From Asterias amurensis (Eukaryota; Echinodermata; Asteroidea; Forcipulatida; Asteriidae): 64,000 nt of DNA. The stretch covers positions 19,454,501-19,518,500 of the forward strand of contig NC_092660.1 in assembly GCF_032118995.1 (NCBI RefSeq), written 5' to 3'. Numbering within the stretch: the stretch's first letter is position 1; each line of letters opens with the position of its first letter. The translations under genes and the position numbers were made by a program. Under the pieces are notes generated by a model. That model searched no databases, was not told the DNA's origin, and saw only the letters and a list, made by a program, of their open reading frames with translations. Of the stretch, positions 29,235 through 44,200 are shown piece after piece.

Positions 29235-32200
29235 GCAAGATTTACCCTCTTAAATTATCTGGGACTGGTGTATTGCAGTTTATTGGCAGGCAGACAGATC
29301 GATCACTTTGAACAATTAGAGAAGAAAACTCCTTGGTTCTTTTTGTCATTTGCAATAACTATTACCCACAGCATTGACCTTGATGGAGATTGTAGAAACT
29401 GACCAGTTATAATAAGGCATACTATGAAAATATAAAATAATGCAAATAATTCAATTATGAATGGTTACCGTTTTTCTGCACATAAGGCTTTGCGCAAACA
29501 AATATTACGACATTTTGCCATGAGTCAAGGTAAGCGATGTACAAAACATGCACATTTCACTAAAACCTTGTGTTGTTGTTCACAACAGGCGATGCAGTAC
29601 ATCTGACGATGGTCACACCCACACCCTATGGAGCAGGGTTGGTTCCAGTCAGTTTGAGCTGTTTCCGTAGCAGCCCTGATACCGATGTTGATCTGAGCTT
29701 TGGTAGACCCTTCATGATTGGTCTCCCAGCATCCTCAATTCAGACAGATACTACCCTTCCTAGTGGTAGTTCTAGCTCAATGTCTACAACACCATCTGCT
29801 GTAACACAGTATCTGCCTAACAGTGTTGATTCTACTGGGTTGTTTTACTGCGAGGGATCCAATTCAGGAATGACAACCAGGGTGTACAGCATTATCCACT
29901 CTTATACCAGTAAGTCAGATACGGTACTTTTAAAATAGTTCATAAATTATGAATTGTGAAATGTTCACAATACAGTGTATATTCGGTATGGTTTAACAAA
30001 TGTTACAGTCAGCAACATTAGCAAGTTCTTGAAAAATGTGTCGGAGCTAATCTATCAACCTACATATATAAAATGACATATTGAGTTTTTATTCAGAATA
30101 AAAACAAGGATTTGTAGTATTAACAAAGGTAGGGAAATTTACAGTATTTTTTGTCGGGTAGATAAAACAGCAAAAGATGAACGCTTAATTTGACCAGAAT
30201 TTCATTTGGTAAGTAGATTTGAAATGACCCTGCTCAGTGTCATCCATGTACACATATACATTGTTTTGAGAATTAAAAGAGAGTGAAATAATTATTTGCA
30301 AAACAACTGGGTATGGTCTTGAAGCGTTAACTGTGTCGTTCAAAATACCTGACCGATAAGAAACAACATTCAAATAACAAAAATCAAGCAGGTAATTTAG
30401 TCAAAGCGTTTTTGTTTTTTTACCGTTTTAGGAAGGTTTGAGCCAGTCGATGGATTGGTGACAAAGACATTCAACAAAGGAGAAGATGTTACTCTGTCAG
30501 TCAGCTCAGTTAATGGCCTTGGTACTGGTCCTATATGGCGTCGAATCAGAAACGGATATGTTAATGATTTAAACAGTGTATCTGGTCAAAATACACTTAC
30601 AATAACATTATCCTCTGTGGATGTAATGCATGGTGACTTGTTTGCTGTGATACAGTCAGGTGTGTCAGTCATAGATAATCATTTTGGAATGATCAGAATT
30701 ATAGTCGGAGGTAAGAAAGTGTAAATACGTTTTACGGAAGTTTTTATAAACGCTTAAAACAAACTCCAAACTTAAATTTATTTATTTATTTATTTCTTAT
30801 TTACCCCGAAGAAACCTCTCAGTGAAATGCTGTTTTTCAGAGGTGCCCAGCAACTACAAACACATTAAAATGTAAAAATTGTATGAAATGTATTTTTTTT
30901 TTATAGTAACATTTTGATTAAGAGCAATATTAAAAATAGAAAAATAGCCAAATTTACATTAAGACTACGGATATAATACGACAAAAGCATAAAACCTTTG
31001 CACAATCTTAAGTCAGTCCTTTAAGGATTACCACACTTCCAAAAGATTAAACAACACCCAAATGCAAATATACCGCGGCAATTCCAAACGCAAAACATAA
31101 AACACAAACATTTTGAACTGAAAGTGAGGTTATCTTAATTATGCCAAATGCATTGCTGATAAACATGATTTTGTATTCTCATCCTCAGTGAACAAAAAGA
31201 AGAAAATAAAAGTTTAATTTTGTTTCTGTAAATGTACACTATGCCTTCATGAAAACATTATATCCTTTACTGTTAGTGATTGGATGATTGGAAGTAGATT
31301 AAATTTCAGCAGCTATGAGTATTTTGTTTAATTTACAATTTACCAAATTTTCAATACAACAATCTTAATTCAACCCTTAGATCAGTTTCTGTAAGTGTGA
31401 GGCCTGTATTTTGTTTATAACAAAAACAAAATAAAACAGAAATCCAACTTGCTGAGACTTTCTTTTTACCTATCCAAACTTTTTTTCTTAGGTATTATCT
31501 AATTAAAGTCACATTTGAAGGCTTGCAAGGTGTAAAGATATTAGCTCGCATAATGGATGAAATCGGTCTTTTGGGAGAAGTGGTTCTTTGAAGCAGTAGA
31601 CTCGAGAAACAGTCGTCGCGCTTTAAACGTTGTGTTTTGCTTATCGTCAGGAGAATGCTTGGCTGCTGAAGATGCTGCTGACATTAATTAATGATGCTGG
31701 AAATATACCCACACGATTGTCACCCGCGTCATCATTTAAGTTGCAAAAACACCGAAATGGCTGTTTGATATTACTTGCAAGAAACTTTTACAAAAGCATA
31801 TGCAGTCTTACTATGCTTAAGTACGTTAGGGCAACCAATTAAATAATTATGTATGTTGTATTTCTACACCTAGGTTGCTCTGCTGGTCAATGGGGTCCTC
31901 CTGCATGTACTGGGAGATGTAATCAATGCTACAATGGAGGAGTGTGTGATGATGAGACAGGACAATGCATCTGTGCACCAGGATTCAGCGGAACAAACTG
32001 TCTCACTGGTAAACATCATTGTTAACATTTCCTTCATGTTCAATATATCGAGGCTTTAAATAAAAGTAAGACAGACTATGGCATAAATATTTTCTGGAGT
32101 TGAAGGGTGCAAACAATTCTTGATATGAGCATGTACCACAGTAGAATAGAGGAAACACGACAGTTTGAAAAGGTTATACAGAAAGGTGAGTTTTTATTTG

Positions 32201-35200
32201 GGCCGTTACATGTGCCTGTGATGATAATGTGAAGTTTTTATCAAAATTTACACTGGTTCTGTTCTCATTATTGACAAGTACTTTGAACAAAGAAACAATT
32301 GCTAGTTATTTTTGTAACACCCCAATCAAAAATGTCACTGGTTAAAATGCCCTTGACTGGGTCACAAAATGTACCGTTTCATGCATATGGATTCAGTTTT
32401 CGTTTTTCATTCAACATTCACTCTTGATTTGACTTTTTCACAAATTAAATCCTTATACATGTACGCATTCGTTTTAATGTTTTGCATCGGGTGCAACCAC
32501 AATCCGTAACTACCATCTAGTGCCATGGTGCCAGTTGTTTTTCACATGTATGTTGTAAGAACCCTGCTAAATGCATCTAAATTCGACACAGTTGATATGA
32601 ACAATAATGCAGCAGTGCATCAAGTAGTGGATCCTTTGTACTGTGTTGTGCAATTACCCTACTAAAATATCAACTTTTGTCGGGCGCCTGTATCAAATCC
32701 TAAGACTTTTTGAACAAAACTGTCATTTGCAAAATAAAAAGATGATTTGATTGTGTACATCTTGGTTGTATAATTTTGTGAGTCAGAGGTTGAAGTAGAT
32801 ACTGTGTAAGCGGAAATATAGACGACTATTAATAATGTATTTAATTTTATATCTACAGCTTGTGGTATGCATAGATTCGGCTGGTTCTGTGAGTTTCAGT
32901 GTGGACCCGGCAACCTCATCATTAGCTGTACGGGGAGTCAGTTTGGTTTGCCAGATCCCTATGGATCCAGCTGCATCTCGGGATATTCAGGCAGAGACTG
33001 TGATACTGGTAAGAAACCAAAATTATTCATAGTTAAAAAGGGAGTCAGTTTGGTTTAACAGATCCCTGTTGCTAATGTTGTCGATAAGTGAGCTCTTTTT
33101 AATAAATCATTGCTAAATTCAACTGAACTAACATGCCAATTTAAATACAGTCAAACATCTGTGTTGAGCCATCTAACACATACACTGTGATATTTATTAT
33201 TTAGTTTGCACACAATTGAAAAGTGTAGCAGCTAAAACATTTTGTTAAACGACCTAATGAAAAAGCAGCAGCTGTGCAACACTAGTGTTGTATAACTTGA
33301 TGACGTTGCATGACATGAGAAATCAGCTGGAAGGGGAAAGCGATTGTCCTTGAGGGAAATTCAAAATGTGAAACCTGTAGGGTGGGTCCTACTGGCCAAA
33401 AAAAAAACATTGCAAAATTACGGCACAGCGAGAAGGTCCAAAAAAATGGTCAAAGAAAAAAACAAAAACTTTTTACCAAATATTAGAAACGTTAGGTGTG
33501 CATTATCGAACCTTAACAGTAAGTTAGCTGATGCTATTGTATAAAGTTTTACCTTATTAATTTTGAAATATCATAAATCAGATTAAATCTGCAAGTTACT
33601 TTGTTCTTCAATCTCTCTTTAGCATGTTCTTATGGGTGGTTTGGTGCTGGGTGTACAGAGACATGTCGCTGTCAATCAGGAACATGTGATATCTACACTG
33701 GTGTGTGCAGCTCAGGATGTGCACTCGGATGGTCTGGTGCTAACTGTCAAGGTATACATGGAGTATTATGCCTTTGATTTTTTTAACATTCCGAAATTAA
33801 TACTCTTTATCACCATGCGACTCTCCATCTAATATATGTATTATATCAATAACTGATTTTTGACACAACATAGTGTTTTAGGTACATAGTCAAAAACTGT
33901 CTAAAAATCATTTTTCTCCCAGCCTGCAAATAATTACACATGACAAAGATGTGAAAATATTTGCCCAGCAGTTTTTCATGAGGAGAACTTTGGTAAAGCT
34001 GAGAGCTTTCAATCCACTAATGCTGGAGAACATGAATGTGGCATTCTGTATCCACCGATAATGTGGAGTCAGCTCTTTGTTAACCTTATATGGTGCGTTC
34101 AATTAGCTTCCTTGGGTCGACCCCGGTCTGCCCAGCCCCCAGTGCCCTGCTTGTGGGGTGGGTCACTTGGGGCTGGCCCCAGGTGCATGACGTCACCACG
34201 AGAGGGTGGGTGATCGTTCGATTAGTGAATGGCAGGGGCTCACAGCATTAGCACTGTGGGGTCGACACGGGGAAACTAATCGAACGCACCTATAGCATGA
34301 ACATTTTCAGTGATGGGAGGAAATAAAACTTTTGAATAAAGAAATAATGCTGTTTATTTATTTACTTTGCCTGCTTTAAAAAATCTTTCACAGAACTTTG
34401 TTTATTTTTTTGTTTTCTTTACAGAGAATTTGTTGAATCTTATTTTGAAATGTCCACCTAATGCATACAAATACACCAAAGTTGACTCTGGGCAGGTGTC
34501 AGTGTCATGGGAGTCTCCAGTTGCATCAGGTGGAAATGTGACATCCAACCCATACTATCCCTTTCCCAGTGGCATGTTTGGTCTGGGAACACATTCTATT
34601 ACCTACATAGCTACAGATGGATTAAACATTGCTGTTTGCAATTTAAGGATCTTTGTTATACGTACGTACCACTACAGCAGCCTTACCTTTTTCCTGATTT
34701 AAATATTTAACTATAATATTCTGATATGAATTTCATCTTTAAAGTTATCCATGTTGAAAAAATTATGTTATTTTGCAATCATATTTAGTGGACATCCAAA
34801 TGCCTGCAATCTTCAACTGCCCTGGTCATGTATCAACCATTCTACCACAAGGCACCACAACGACTACAGCCACATGGTCAGAACCAATAGTGTCTGATAA
34901 CCAAGAGGGTGTTCAAACATATCGGAGTCAGCTGTCTGGAATCAGTCAATTCGAAGCTGGAGTAACATCAGTCACATATGCAGCCACTGATCAGGCAGGC
35001 AATCAAGCAACCTGCATGTTTACTGTTACTGTATCACGTAAGTACTTGCATCACATACTGTACTTTGTTAATAATGTTAGTATACAGATTCGGGAGGCCC
35101 AAATTGTTCTTTATCTGTACATGTAGGCTGTGCAGTTTATGATACTTGATTCTGAATAATGACTCACTGTATCATGAAACATTTGTTTTCAAAGTTGTTA

Positions 35201-38200
35201 CTTAATCAGTTTGATTAAAATCTCCAAAAGTGCGTCACATGTACCTTACACACAAATCTTTACATTTCCATTTTAAGGCCATGCTGCTTGCTTTTTTACT
35301 ATACATGTATGACAATTGTTATTTCAAGCTGCGTCACTAATTGTTCGTAAGCATTGTTGCTTTGCGCAAAGCTACCCAACACATGAGTTTTGCATGAAAT
35401 AAAAACACTGTTCCTCGATATATATAACATGTATAATGTACTTCTTCCGTACTAGTTTTACTATATACATGTGGAGAAGACCTTGCCTTTACTTGAAGAT
35501 AGTGGAATATATTTTTTTTAAAATCAGGATTAGATTTGTTTGCATTGGGCTTCTCCTTAATATTGAGACATTACCCGTTGTTGACCTCATACCAGAAAAC
35601 CTTTTTTCACAAGAGGATTATTCAGGCATCTGTTGTCTGTTCGTGAACATTTTGCATATGTGCCAACATTCACTGACAATGATCAAATTGCTACTCAAGT
35701 TACTACTCAACATGCCACATGTTTATGTCTACTTGGAAATTATCATGTTACTAAGCAGCTTTGGCAAAACAGGCTTATTTTGTTTTAATACCTGGAAGTA
35801 AATGTGCGCAAGATAATATGTGAATCGAAGGGCGTCTTAAAAACATTACCCATGTTGCCTTCCTATATATGGCATAATTTATGAAATGATTACTATAAGG
35901 GACAAGTAATAATGTGATGCATTTCACCTCACATACATGTCTGTGCCAAATTACATCACGTTTACACAATGAACATAATGTACAAGGAAGAATAGTTGTC
36001 GGGAACCAAAGAATCACCTTTTTCAAACATTGTGCTGCAACGAAATGTCATGTTTCTTGATCTTTTTATTCAGTGCCATGTGACAACAATGAATGTCAGA
36101 ATGGTGCTACCTGCCAACCTCAAGGCACTTTGTACACCTGTTTATGTTCAACAGTTTACACGGGAATAAATTGTGATGGTAGGTTTTTACCTTATATGTA
36201 TGTTCCTTTTATGTGACTTCCCATACAATTATTTGTTATATCTTAGTCACTGGCAGTAGCACGTTTACTTTTTTTGAAGAAAAACCAAATTGTATTTTTA
36301 ATGGTTTTTCTGTAATTTTTAACGTATCTATTTTTTATGAATATCTGTATTTTTTAAACTCAATTCAGCTTATTGCTGCGATGTTTGAATGTTTTTTTAA
36401 TAAACCAATAATAATAATAATTTAACACCTCATTACTGTTAACTTAACCTGTGTGTTTCATCCATGTGTTTCTTTTGGTTTGACTATATCTTATTTGTAA
36501 ATCTTCATTTTGTGTGTGTGTTTTTCCCCACTCAGCATTGGAAACTATAAATCCTATAATCAGTTGTCCTCCTGATGTAATGAGGTACATCAGCAGCAGA
36601 ACAGAGGAAGTATCTGTCACATGGCCATTACCAACTGCATCTGATTCAAGTAGTATCGTGTCATTAACATCTAATCCAGTGTATCCTTCAGGCAGCGGCA
36701 TGTTTGGCTCTGGTACACATTATATCTCTTACACAGCTACAGATGGAGCAGGAAACCAGGCTTCGTGTTCCTTCACAATCACTGTTACATGTAAGCACCC
36801 CTATTATACACACTTAAAACAGACGGAAGATAAATACTTTCATGGTAAATGTGCCACCAGTGTGTCTGACCTAGTTCCACCTATCAGAGTTTTTGAGCGT
36901 GAATACAGACTTTCGGCTTCTCCTCATCCATACACTCTTCATCTTTTTGGAACTCCCTGCCTGTGTTGCATGTTTCCCTCCATCCTACAATTTAGACTGT
37001 TTTAAGAGGAACATAACTTCCTACATTCAGCTCCCCTGAGTTCTTTCCACTTAAAATAGTGTTTCCAAGAGTGGCTTTTAATCTTGTTTTGGACAAACTT
37101 GCATAAAAAATAAGTTAATAAAATACTATTTGTTCATTAAATTGTAATGAAGTACCAAGAGGGATTACATAAACGGCAAGTTTATGCCAACCAAGTACAT
37201 GATTGAGATAATTGTTTATACTTTGTTAGTGATAAAGTTGATTGGTCTTGTTTAATTCCACCCCACCACCACAACCTCATATACAAATGGTGAAATATAC
37301 CTTTTTCAATTATTGTCCTGTGTCGTGTTTGAATATTCAGTTCCATGTGGAAGTAATCCATGCTTTCATGGAGCCACCTGCCAGCTTCAACAACCAACAT
37401 ACGTCTGTGTCTGTCCAAATGGATTCAGTGGCCTACTTTGTCAGAGTAAGTTGTATGTTTTCCCCTTAAAGTGGATCATACTTTTACAAATGTTTTCCTT
37501 GTAATAAGGAATATAGGTATTTCCAAAAGCACTTTGAACAACCATCCTAGTAAAGTACCCAGGCAATGCCAAACCAGCTCAACTTGCTCTTGTTTCTTTT
37601 TAAATTTATTATGTTTGGATGTTTTAACAGTGTGGAAACATATCAAATAACATCTTTTAAAATGCAACTTAATCCCTTAATATCAGTAGTGATTAAAGGC
37701 TGTCACTTTAGCTCTCTACGAAGGCCTAATTTGCAATGGAATAGCATTGGTTATTCATATTTTGGGGGTTTCATCTTATTTTTGGTTTACATATTGATCA
37801 AGAAGTAATGACACTGAAGTATTAAAGGAGAGTATGATGATACATGTACATATTGGCAATGGTTTGGATCAACTGAAAGTCATGATAGGCATCACACTCT
37901 TGTATGATTATTAAGAGTGACCAATGAATTTAAGTTTCACTTGGTGAGAGCACATAGACTTTGAGAACAGGTCTAATGACAAATAGCGTGAATATTTAAT
38001 GTTTGGGCCAGGTTGACATACATGTAGAGGAATCTTTTCAAGTGATGTTCTTTGTAACCTTAACTGGTTCTTACTTTGCTGGTTTCCTTGTCCTTGATTC
38101 TGTGTTTAGGTTACATGTGATGAAAAAATTGCGATGATTATTGTTGATCTAAAGTGAAACATTTAATCATTGAGGTTTGTTGCAAGAGTTTATGAGTTCA

Positions 38201-41200
38201 CTTTTATTCTGTTGGAGCTATTACTGAAGCATCCATCCCTGACATTGATTAGCAATAGGAAAAACAGCATGGTTTTGAAGTTTTTAAACAACTTTTAAAG
38301 AAAAGTCTAAAAAGTTTCCCCCCCCCCTCCCCCCCCAAAAAAAAAAAAAAGTAAACGAAAAAAATGTGAATTAAAAGATAATGGTTAAACAAATTAATTT
38401 AGATGACTCTTCAAAATTGTTTAATGTGGATGGTGCAAAGGATAACATGAACTTACATTTAGATGCCAGCTGTGTTTTGAACAATTTCTACTTGTAATGG
38501 TTTTTATTTTATTTTATTTGATAAGTTAGATGGGTAACCAACTTATTTTGTTATAGAACCCTTTTTTGAAATCTGGTTGACAACCCGACATAAACCCGGT
38601 ACCTGGCTTGTATTGAATCCTGACAACATCACTGTATGTAATTACACCAGAACCTTACAATTTTTGCATGTAAAGTATTGTCGTCTGCTAGGTTTTCTGT
38701 GCCGTTTGACATGTTATACAAAAACTGGTAAAAAAAATATTTGTAGCTGTTTCGTCGCACAGCGAAACAGCTCTTGTTTTTGTTATTTTTTTTATTATTA
38801 TTTTTTTTTTAAATATTTTTTTTTCATCTTAAGATTTTTTTTTTTGCTGATTTGCAATGTTCCTAAAGAGTAATTGCAATGAAACTTTCAGTGATGAAAG
38901 GTATTGGTGCGATGATGTGTCTTGAACAAGGATGTCATTATGACATCATCAAAAAACGCATGACGTCATCTTAAAAGTGTTGTATTTCAAATGTTTGAAA
39001 ATCTGTAACAAATCAGCCACAAGAGACTGAAAGGTTCTGTTTGTGGGATTGGGTAGTAATTACATGTAGGTCTTCATTTTGTTTCGTGTGCGTGACCTCA
39101 CATGACCTCTACTTCCGGTCGACACAGAAAGTGTCCCTTTAATTTAAAAGTGGTAAAGGGTGTGAAGTTGCTTTCAATGATATTAGTGCCTGGTAAGGGT
39201 GGGCAGTTAACAAAAAATTAAAAATGGCGTCACAAATTGCAACAGCGCCCTCTAGCAACAGGTTGAAAACTCGTCAAAATGGATTTTTTGAAGATGTCTG
39301 TAGGGAAGTTTTGTGTAATCACTTTAAATTTTACACACACCTTACATGTAACTGTCATTGTCAAGCAGGCATCATATGTGTGAAGTTTCAGATCAATGGT
39401 ATCATCGGGGGTCACGTGACGCGGCATGAAAGGTGCACTCATGTTTGAACTTAGTTGACTGGTAGATATTGACAAATTCTTGTGAATTGTGAAGTGACGT
39501 TATGGTAACGTCATCACATAATTTTGTTTAGATTTTTTTAATTTTTGCACCTTTAAGTCATCAATTGCCAACTAAACATGGTAAATCTGAATTATTATTT
39601 TGTATATGCCAAATTCAGCAAACTGCTTTGAATACACACAAAAAAACTAATTCAGTTGATAATTGAAAATTTTATTGACGAAACAGCTATGCATTTGTGC
39701 ACAAACGCAATTATTTCTAGTTTAAAAAAAAATATATATTTTCATTTTTTATCTCGTCTAGACTAATTGAAACAAAACGGGTCAGTGTTTGATATAAGCA
39801 ACACATCAAGGAAAAGCATATTTATGTTATTATTATTGGTGATGGGTACCTTGTGTTTCCATATTTCATGTTTTGCACAATTGTTCAAGGACCTTTGAAA
39901 GAAAGAAGTGGTGGATACTGGTATGAAATTATAAACATTAGTCATGTCAATGTCATAAGGGAATCTAGGGCCAAGAGTATGCAAGCTGCAAGAGTCACCA
40001 AGCCAGAAATTGGTGATGGTAATAGTATTTCATTCAATTCATTCTTTTTTTTAGCTGATGACAAAGCACCCTCAGTAACAGGTTGTCCTGACCCTATCAA
40101 AGTCAACCTGCCACAAGGCAATAGTGATGTGGCCGTCCCATGGACTGTGCCATCAACTTCTGAAACCATTGGAGTATCACAAACTGAGACCCACCAACCA
40201 GGATCTAGATTCACAGATGGAGTTACTACAGTGCAATACACCTTCACTGATCAGGCTGGCAATTCAGCATTCTGTACATTTAATGTCATAGTGTCAGGTG
40301 AGTAATTGCCAACTTGTCAATTCTGCGAATTCATTGCAGTTACAACTTCCATAAAACTGTCACTGAACAGTAAATACATGTACTAGGACAGTGTATGGCT
40401 TCATTAGGTTGATAAATTCAAATTGATTACCCCTTATAAAAGAATTGCCAATTTGAACTGTCCTGCTTTTGTTGTATTTTTCTCAAAACAATCAAGCTCT
40501 ACCTGTGTTAAACCAGCCTCCAATGGTAACTGTTAAACCTACGTCAGCTACAGTCACCTGGCAGGCATGGAATGTTATCATGGATACAGGAGATGGACCA
40601 ATCATTGCATACGTAGTCTATTTCACACCTATGGAAGACTCCAAATGGGTATCTGCTGGAAACATTACAGACACAACTCAAGCTACATACAGCTTCCTGG
40701 TTGAAAACTTAGAGCCAGGCACGGAGTACAGCTTCAGTGTAGCTGCAGTGAGAGATGGTCTAGGAGGGGAAGGACCAAGGAGTCCTTCAACCAGGATACA
40801 GACCCTGATACCAACTACCCGAGCTGCAACAACTCAAAGAATTACAGCATCAATGGGTATATGACTTTGACATTCGTAAAATATGTGGTATATAATTAAG
40901 GCACAATCAATATTGGGAGCAATTGTTGTTTCACTTTCAACTCACTATAAAAACATTATAAATATACCTGCTCATTTCATTTTTTTTTTTTTTTTTTTTT
41001 TTACTGTTTTAAGATGCTAAAGAACAACAAAAAACAAAATGACAAAAAGGTTGGGGGGTATTTTTACTTTGCGGATTTCAATAAAATACTAAGAGTATTC
41101 CTCAATACATTACTTCAGATAGATGGAATACAAAATAAAAAACGGTGTAATTATACGAATGCGCGGAAATATGTGAGATAATTGTATGAGTATTTTACAC

Positions 41201-44200
41201 GTTGCAGCCACGACTGTACTTCCTTCAGGTGGATCGTCTACAATTATAATAGTTATCATCTGCGTAATCGTCATTGCCGTCATTCTTGTGATTGGGTGTT
41301 TGGCTTACTTTCTGAGAGTTCGAATGATGAGACGCCAGCATTCAAAGCCACAAGAATCAACACAAGACCAAGAAATGGTAAGAAGTAGTTTACTCAAAAG
41401 TCACTTGGTGAATTTATGTTTCTGACGGTCGTTTCTATCGTCAATAAACATACCTTACAATAAAAGTTTGCATGCATACATTGATGATCGGTAAAAATAT
41501 CAGATTGAGATTGAGGCTGCAAATTTGGTTTAATCATCTAATATGACGCTTTTTCGAATAAGCAAATGTGGTCTTTCATTGTGACTTTATAGAAAAACCG
41601 TGGGCTGATGAAATTTGCTTTGAATGTTTTGGGGCATGTTGTTGTTTAAAGAAAGCAATTTCTACAACTTTGAAGCGCGGAAGTATAGAAACTTTTAGAG
41701 AATTCGTCGGCGTTTTCACGAAGAAGCACTCTACGTGCTTAAGGATTTTTTTTTACATTTTTATTTTTTTACACTTCTGTTGATAATGCATGAAGACCTA
41801 CAATTCCATGAAGTTTCAAAGCTCAGAAAGCTTTACATTTTTAATTAAGCTCATTAGTGTTTTGCATTTTTTTGCACAAACGTGGCAATTTTGGTTTCAC
41901 GAAGTAGCACCCGAACCCTTGTTTAAGGCCCTGTCACACCATAGCGTATCGCCTGAACTTATGCGAACGTATGCACAAAATAGTTCGAAAATTTTCAAAG
42001 TCCAAAAACGTCCAACTTCCCAACGAATTGCATCGAAAAAGTCGACATCGGTGTTGGAAAGGACGTATCCATAGCGTATCCATAGCGTATTGAACGTATA
42101 CATAGCGTATGACTAACGCATTGATAGCGTTTCGCTAACTGAACAACAAAGTTATGACAGCGTATCACAGCGTATGCAAGCGTATGAGTAACGTATTGAT
42201 GGGTCGATGCGTTCAGCACGACCGACCATGAAGAAAAGAGGATGAGTGATGGCCCTGTCACACCATGGCGTATCGCCTGAACGTAAGCCAACGTATGCGA
42301 AATATCGAAAATACGTTGGTGTACATATCCCCCAACCCACGGGTACCCCGAAATTGACCCACGGACGCATCATTTTAGCAGGGTGCGGGCACCACTTAAC
42401 GTGAAAACAACATGGCGGCGCCCATGCGATTTAAGCGCTTTTATAATATAGATGCTGTGTAGTAGCATAAGCGAGTGCTTCTTCGTGAAAACGCAAAAAG
42501 ACATATTTTGCACTTTTTTGGTTTCACGAAGTAGCACGGGTCTTCTCTCGTGTCTTGTTTCACAATTAGTTATGCAAATGAGTTAAAATAAGATTAATTG
42601 TTTAAGTTCAAGTATCTACATTGAAAACTTTAAATGGAAATACTTTGAAGTTTTGAAGGGAGGCGGGTTTCTAAAAAGTGTTCAGCTTCAGAGGCCGTTT
42701 TCTCGGATTGTTATTTGTTTTGCTGGTATAGCAGTGAGTGCTACTTCGTGAAAACGCTGACGAATTGTTTCAGAATATGGTGAACAATAATTGAAATGAA
42801 ATAATGATGTTTTTCAACTACCCTTATATTTTATGACATATAAATGCGTAATTATTCTCAGTTTCATTGTGTGACAAGAAATGCCCTACTATGCCCAACC
42901 TCCCACAGGCCAGTTACGAAAATGAAATAACACCAGACGTTAATATCGATGCATCTGCAACGGACTATGAGCCAGTTGGTCAAAATCAAACATCTGCAAA
43001 TGAACCAGTTGGAGATATCCATTCGTCTCCGACCTATGAGGATGTTGGCTTACCTACATGGGCTAAACCATGGAGTGTACCGTGGGGAAATTTTATGGAA
43101 GGAACTAAAGTACTCGGAAAAGGGCAGTTTGGTGAGGTACGGTATGGAGGAGTAATGATTCAAGGAGAATTCTGCAAGGCTGCTATCAAGAAGCTACGAG
43201 GTAAGAGTTGCTTCACAGCGAACGGATAGATTTCGCACTGAAGAGAAAGTAAAATAAAAAAACAAACTCAAACGATTAGTAAACGATGGCCACGATCTCA
43301 TAGATGTTTATATTTTTGTACAGAAAGTTCGTCTCATGCTGACAGGCAGAATTTCCTCGACGAATTCAAATCCATGACCAAAATCAGACGTCATCCAAAC
43401 ATTGTCAAGATTATTGGTGCATGTCAACACGAAGGTAAATCATTTTGTAACGGTATACGTCATTTCAACAACATACAAATGTTTCATCCCTTAATTATTA
43501 TCCATTAGATTGACTTCCATGGAGAAGTCAGGTAAAAATATGAAACACGTCGAGTGTGATTGATTTTTTTTTGGTCTCATTTCTCATTTAAAATCTACTG
43601 CCAGGTGAACTTTACGTAGCCATGGAATATCTTCCCAACGGTGACCTTCGTTCCTACCTGAGGAATGCTCGATCAATGGATGGTGAAGAATCTCTGTCTT
43701 CTGACAAGTTGCTCCAGTTTGCTTTGGATGTCGCTAAAGGAATGCAACACCTTGCTACATCAGGTGTGAGTATCCAGATAAGAAGTTAAGATGTACTTGC
43801 ATGTAGTGTTGTATGTAATGTTGGTGTAGAATTTGACTGCGTATCTCTATATGTGAAAGTTGTAGGTGAGAGTTGAAGATGGACGGGGATTGACCTATGC
43901 TAGAGGCCGATCTCTGGCGTTATTCACGAGCCTCGAAGTGTGACTTCAGGTGTTCAGGCTTACCGTTTGGTCCACATGAAGGCTAACAATAAGATAATGC
44001 AAACATCACGAAGTTTTAAACAAGGCAACAAAGTGCCAACACTTGTACTGTGTTGTCATTAACACTTCAATTGCTTATCAAAACAGACAATGTGTACTGT
44101 TCTTACTTGTTTACAGGTGATACACCGAGATTTGGCCGCAAGGAATATCCTTCTTGATGAAAATCTGGTTGCAAAGATTTCTGACTTTGGTTTGTCACGA

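Noticed and set aside
35436..35801. 121-codon ORF in gene B intron
   Set aside because: No domain, low-complexity composition, no phase-1 splice sites matching its neighbours.
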